From CAVXXB01 sp963765585 (GTDB lineage: Bacteria > Calditrichota > Calditrichia > JAJRVZ01): a stretch of 64,000 nucleotides of DNA. Below the pieces are notes generated by a model that was given only the letters and a program-made list of their open reading frames with translations, was not told the DNA's origin and ran no database searches. Location of the stretch: positions 1-64,000 of the forward strand of contig CAVXXB010000002.1 of assembly GCA_963765585.1 (NCBI GenBank). The letters are read 5' to 3'. A program made the position numbers and the translations under genes. Below, piece by piece: positions 61,239-64,000 of this stretch. The first letter of the stretch is position 1, and each line of letters opens with the position of its first letter.

Positions 61239-62690
61239 TTAACTTTTCTGAAGATAGTGTTTAATTGACAAATAGCCGATAAAACCAAATCCAAATAAGA
61301 ATAAAAACATAAATGGTATAATGCCCAATTCGAAGTGATAGAATGCAACTATAATTCCTATCGAACTGTAAAGCGCCATAAGTAATTCAAAAACCACTGT
61401 CTTGTCAGGTGCAATATAATATTTTTTACCGCTAAAAGAACCTTTGCGACCCATCAGTTGGTACTTTGGTGTGCGGATAAATGGTGTTTTATATTTAAAA
61501 AGCCCCTCAATTACAGCACGTGAATTATTTATTGAGAATCCCATGCTCCCTGACATGAATAATGGAAATAGCATGAGTCTCTGTTTCCAGTCAGAATAGA
61601 TATGCCTTAAAGAGATTGTATAAAAAATAAATGAACCCACAAATGATATTAGAAAAAAGGCAAAGATCGCAAAATACATTCCGGATTCGGGCCTATGTGC
61701 TTTAATTAGCACAATCGGTAAATTAAGCAGGGCCAGAACTAAAATAAACGGGTATACAAAATTATTGGTTAAATGAAATGTAGAATGAACCTTCAGACGA
61801 AGTGGTAATTTACTTTTCCACAATTTTGGCAAAATTTTACGGGCGGTTTCGACCGCACCCTTGGTCCACCGGTATTGCTGACTTTTAAGGGCATTAATTT
61901 CTGCAGGAAGTTCGGATGGCGTAACCACATCGTTCAGGAACATGAATTTCCAGCCCTTCAGTTGTGCCCTGTAACTTAAATCCAGATCTTCAGTTAAGGT
62001 ATCTGCCTGCCAGTTTCCCGCATCCAGTATACATTTCTTTCGCCAAACACCTGCGGTACCGTTAAAATTGATAAAGAAGCCGGCGGCATTACGCCCGTTC
62101 TGCTCAATTACAAAATGTCCGGAAAGTCCGAATGCCTGAGCCCTTGTCAAAAGCGAGAATTCTTCATTCAAATGATCCCAGCGTGTTTGGACCATACCTA
62201 TCTGCTGATCAGAAAAATAGCTCACCGTCCGGCGCAGAAAATCCGGATTTGGGATAAAATCTGCATCAAATATGGCAAGTAATTCACCCTTTGCAGCGTG
62301 TAGCCCGGCTTTTAGTGCGCCTGCTTTAAACCCGGAACGGTCGGTGCGATGTATATGAACAATATCATATCCCAGATTTTTATAGTGCGCTATTTCATTT
62401 TTACAAATTTCAAACGTTTCGTCTGTGGAATCATCGAGCACCTGAATTTCCAGTTTTTCTAACGGGTATTCCAATGCGCATACCGCCGCAATAAGTCGTT
62501 TCGCCACGTACAATTCATTAAAAACCGGTAACTGTACCGTTACAACCGGTAAAACATTTTCGTCCTGATTGGCCTTTCGGCGCTTTCCATAGCGAATAAA
62601 TTTATAGGTCAGATACATAGATTCCAGGCTGAATATTCCTACAATTAACAATGCTACAAAATATATATTTAATACAATCGTATTCAGCAT
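61239..62690 (-). CDS. Processive family 2 glycosyltransferase (cellulose synthase-like)
   Basis: Membrane glycosyltransferase, 483 residues. One N-terminal TM, a GT-A domain with VLDDSTDET (86-), the DxD FDADFIPNPD (142-144), LTEDLDLSYRAQLKGW (TED 233-235) and QQYRW (271-275), then four C-terminal TM helices. The D, DxD, TED, QxxRW set marks processive synthases of the CslA/BcsA type making beta-linked polysaccharide; no PilZ domain is present. Polymer unknown. Its start is 4 bp after the lptE stop. Confidence 0.92.
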   Translation of the reverse strand: MLNTIVLNIYFVALLIVGIFSLESMYLTYKFIRYGKRRKANQDENVLPVVTVQLPVFNELYVAKRLIAAVCALEYPLEKLEIQVLDDSTDETFEICKNEIAHYKNLGYDIVHIHRTDRSGFKAGALKAGLHAAKGELLAIFDADFIPNPDFLRRTVSYFSDQQIGMVQTRWDHLNEEFSLLTRAQAFGLSGHFVIEQNGRNAAGFFINFNGTAGVWRKKCILDAGNWQADTLTEDLDLSYRAQLKGWKFMFLNDVVTPSELPAEINALKSQQYRWTKGAVETARKILPKLWKSKLPLRLKVHSTFHLTNNFVYPFILVLALLNLPIVLIKAHRPESGMYFAIFAFFLISFVGSFIFYTISLRHIYSDWKQRLMLFPLFMSGSMGFSINNSRAVIEGLFKYKTPFIRTPKYQLMGRKGSFSGKKYYIAPDKTVVFELLMALYSSIGIIVAFYHFELGIIPFMFLFLFGFGFIGYLSIKHYLQKS

Positions 62691-62694
62691 GCGA

Positions 62695-63189
62695 TTACCA
62701 GTATCCCAGTGTATTATTAAGGATGTCCTGGGTAATCTTATTTAACGCATCCTGAATGGCTTGATTTTGTTCGTCAGCCGATCCTGTTCCGGACATATCA
62801 CCGAATTGGCTAAGTGTTTTTTCCCACAATACTTTATTATTTTTTACATCCTCGCATTTTATGCGGGCATTTACAACCATTTGATATGATTCAACCGTTT
62901 CTGCCTGTTCGCCGCTACTCAGAATGGCCGGGCGTTGAATGATTGACCCGATGGTCCCGCTGATTATAATATCCGCCTTGGATTCAGAAGTAACTTCAAG
63001 TGTATTGTCACTTACCAGCTGATCTACTAGTTTGTTGGTCAGATCCTGGTTTACGCCGCTAAAGGAGGTATTATTTTCAAACAAGGGCACGGCAACCCGG
63101 TTGACATGAGATGGCAATGAACCGGTAAAGGAATAGTTCAGACATCCCGTAAATAATAAAAGTATTGGTAATAAATATTTATAAGCCAT
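62695..63189 (-). CDS. lptE: LptE-like LPS-assembly lipoprotein
   Basis: Lipoprotein that plugs LptD during LPS insertion. I start it at the ATG at 63189 (MAYKYLLPILLLFTGC, lipid-bearing Cys16) instead of the longer frame to 63264, which lies inside the upstream gene. NYSFTGSLPSHVNRVAVPLFENNT and the C-terminal ITQDILNNTLGYW fit the LptE/DUF4136-like fold: a two-helix, four-strand sandwich. It overlaps the sigma-54 activator by 11 nt. Its presence supports an LPS-bearing outer membrane. Confidence 0.85.
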   Translation of the reverse strand: MAYKYLLPILLLFTGCLNYSFTGSLPSHVNRVAVPLFENNTSFSGVNQDLTNKLVDQLVSDNTLEVTSESKADIIISGTIGSIIQRPAILSSGEQAETVESYQMVVNARIKCEDVKNNKVLWEKTLSQFGDMSGTGSADEQNQAIQDALNKITQDILNNTLGYW

Positions 63190-64000
63190 ATTCTTTGATC
63201 TTACGATAAAGGGTTCTTTCACTGATCTGCATTGCACGTGCGGCTTTCCGCCGGCTGCCGTCATATTTTTGTAAGGTTTCCTTAATTAACTCACGTTCCA
63301 TCCCGCTTAAGGTGGATGGTTTTAATTCATTTTTAAAATCTGCATTAACTACCGGTGTTTCCTGAGGATTTAATTCAAATTCGCGACTATCATTATTCCC
63401 ATTTGTTATATTCAGCAGGATTTTTTTTATTTCAGTCATCTCTAATTTCAGTGCCAGCAGCGTTCGATAAATTATTTCACGTTCTGCCTGTTCCGGTGAA
63501 ATATTGAGTGGAACCGGCAGGTTTGATGAGCCGGTCTCGATTGACTTTACCGGTAAATTCTTTGCAATGTATGCAGAATTAACCACTTCTCCCCTGTTTA
63601 AAATCAGAGAAGTTTCCACAAAATTTCGCAATTCCCTTACATTCCCGGGCCAGTCATATCGTTTCATCAATTCAATGCCATCGGGAGAAAAACCCTTAAA
63701 TTCAATATTTTCTGATTCTGAAAAATCACGGATAAATTTTTTAACGAGTATAGGTATATCGCCTAACCTTTTGCGTAATGGTGGAAGACTAATCGTAATT
63801 GCTTTTAGCCTGAAATAAAGATCCTCTCTAAATTCACCATTTTTTACTGCGAATTCCAGATTTTTATTAGTTGCTGTAATTATTCTTACATCTACCTTTT
63901 GTGTCCGCGTGTCTCCTACGCGCATAAATTCAGATTCTTCGATCACACGAAGTAATTTTACCTGGGTATTCAATGACATCTCACCAATCTCATCAAGAAA
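63179..64000 (-). CDS. Sigma-54 interaction AAA+ activator with Fis HTH (5' end outside window)
   Basis: C-terminal part of an NtrC-family activator; the gene continues beyond 64000 and codes at the edge for FLDEIGEMSLNTQVKLLRV, the Walker B region. Further motifs: VRIITATNKNLE (sensor I), LKAITISLPPLRKRLGDIPIL, YDWPGNVRELRNFVE (sensor II), and a Fis-type HTH (GSRRKAARAMQISERTLYRKI) at the end. The GAFTGA loop and any N-terminal receiver lie outside. It activates RpoN promoters; overlap with lptE suggests envelope control. Confidence 0.92.
   Translation of the reverse strand, partial: FLDEIGEMSLNTQVKLLRVIEESEFMRVGDTRTQKVDVRIITATNKNLEFAVKNGEFREDLYFRLKAITISLPPLRKRLGDIPILVKKFIRDFSESENIEFKGFSPDGIELMKRYDWPGNVRELRNFVETSLILNRGEVVNSAYIAKNLPVKSIETGSSNLPVPLNISPEQAEREIIYRTLLALKLEMTEIKKILLNITNGNNDSREFELNPQETPVVNADFKNELKPSTLSGMERELIKETLQKYDGSRRKAARAMQISERTLYRKIKEYGL

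Overview
The window looks like a chromosomal segment of a Gram-negative bacterium of the FCB group (Calditrichota / KSB1 / Marinimicrobia-like). Pointers are a GWxTD-family protein, DUF5683, DUF3943 and DUF2490 proteins, an S8 protease with a type IX-like C-terminal sorting domain, LptE, and many proteins with an outer-membrane barrel look. The exact phylum cannot be fixed without a marker-gene tree. The replication origin appears to lie inside the window (about 51.74-52.08 kb, directly upstream of dnaA), with DnaA boxes, an AT-rich stretch and a near-consensus parS site.

Layout. (1) 0.5-26.2 kb, nearly all on the minus strand: an accessory envelope region. It holds an S23-type four-helix protein, a MalT-like STAND regulator in pieces, an Omp85-like barrel, a radical SAM protein, several small barrels or secreted proteins (DUF3943, DUF2490, MipA/OmpV, MetA-like), two DUF1254/DUF1214 paralogues, a CorA-like transporter, and a response regulator fused to a MalT-like STAND ATPase. 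(2) 27.4-33.3 kb: one giant BvgS-like sensor kinase (two periplasmic binding domains, one TM segment, about nine PAS domains, HisKA_3/HATPase), likely the partner of the receiver-STAND regulator next to it. (3) 34.1-37.1 kb, plus strand: a second MipA/OmpV protein and a lipoprotein-barrel protein. (4) 37.3-38.8 kb: tRNA-Leu, -Cys, -Gly, tmRNA and tRNA-Lys. (5) 39.3-51.5 kb, minus strand: core genes in tight operons: ftsY-rimO-GWxTD-larB, and ridA-lipid kinase-DUF5683-YfiM-like-PHP-purF-UbiA-ferredoxin, followed by a geranylgeranyl reductase-like gene. (6) oriC and dnaA (plus). (7) 53.8-64 kb, minus strand: coaE, an S8 protease, a TPR protein, a family 2 glycosyltransferase, lptE and a sigma-54 activator cut by the window edge.

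Two things cut across the window. First, at least about twenty genes are interrupted by single-base frameshifts, several at homopolymers, while the sequence on both sides stays well conserved. This looks like uncorrected assembly indels rather than decay, so I list the pieces and say how they join. Second, the intergenic DNA of the accessory region is packed with short degenerate word-like repeats of 7-10 nt units in about ten families. They are often arranged as concentric inverted pairs that can fold back, or that flank a gene. A 5 x ~170 bp tandem array, a ~155 bp tandem duplication, and a ~290-350 bp inverted composite repeat flanking the kinase/OmpV segment belong to the same landscape. 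This is the part of the window least explained by known features.

The UbiA prenyltransferase, 2[4Fe-4S] ferredoxin and geranylgeranyl reductase resemble the late steps of archaeal-type isoprenoid lipid synthesis and are the most interesting metabolic grouping.
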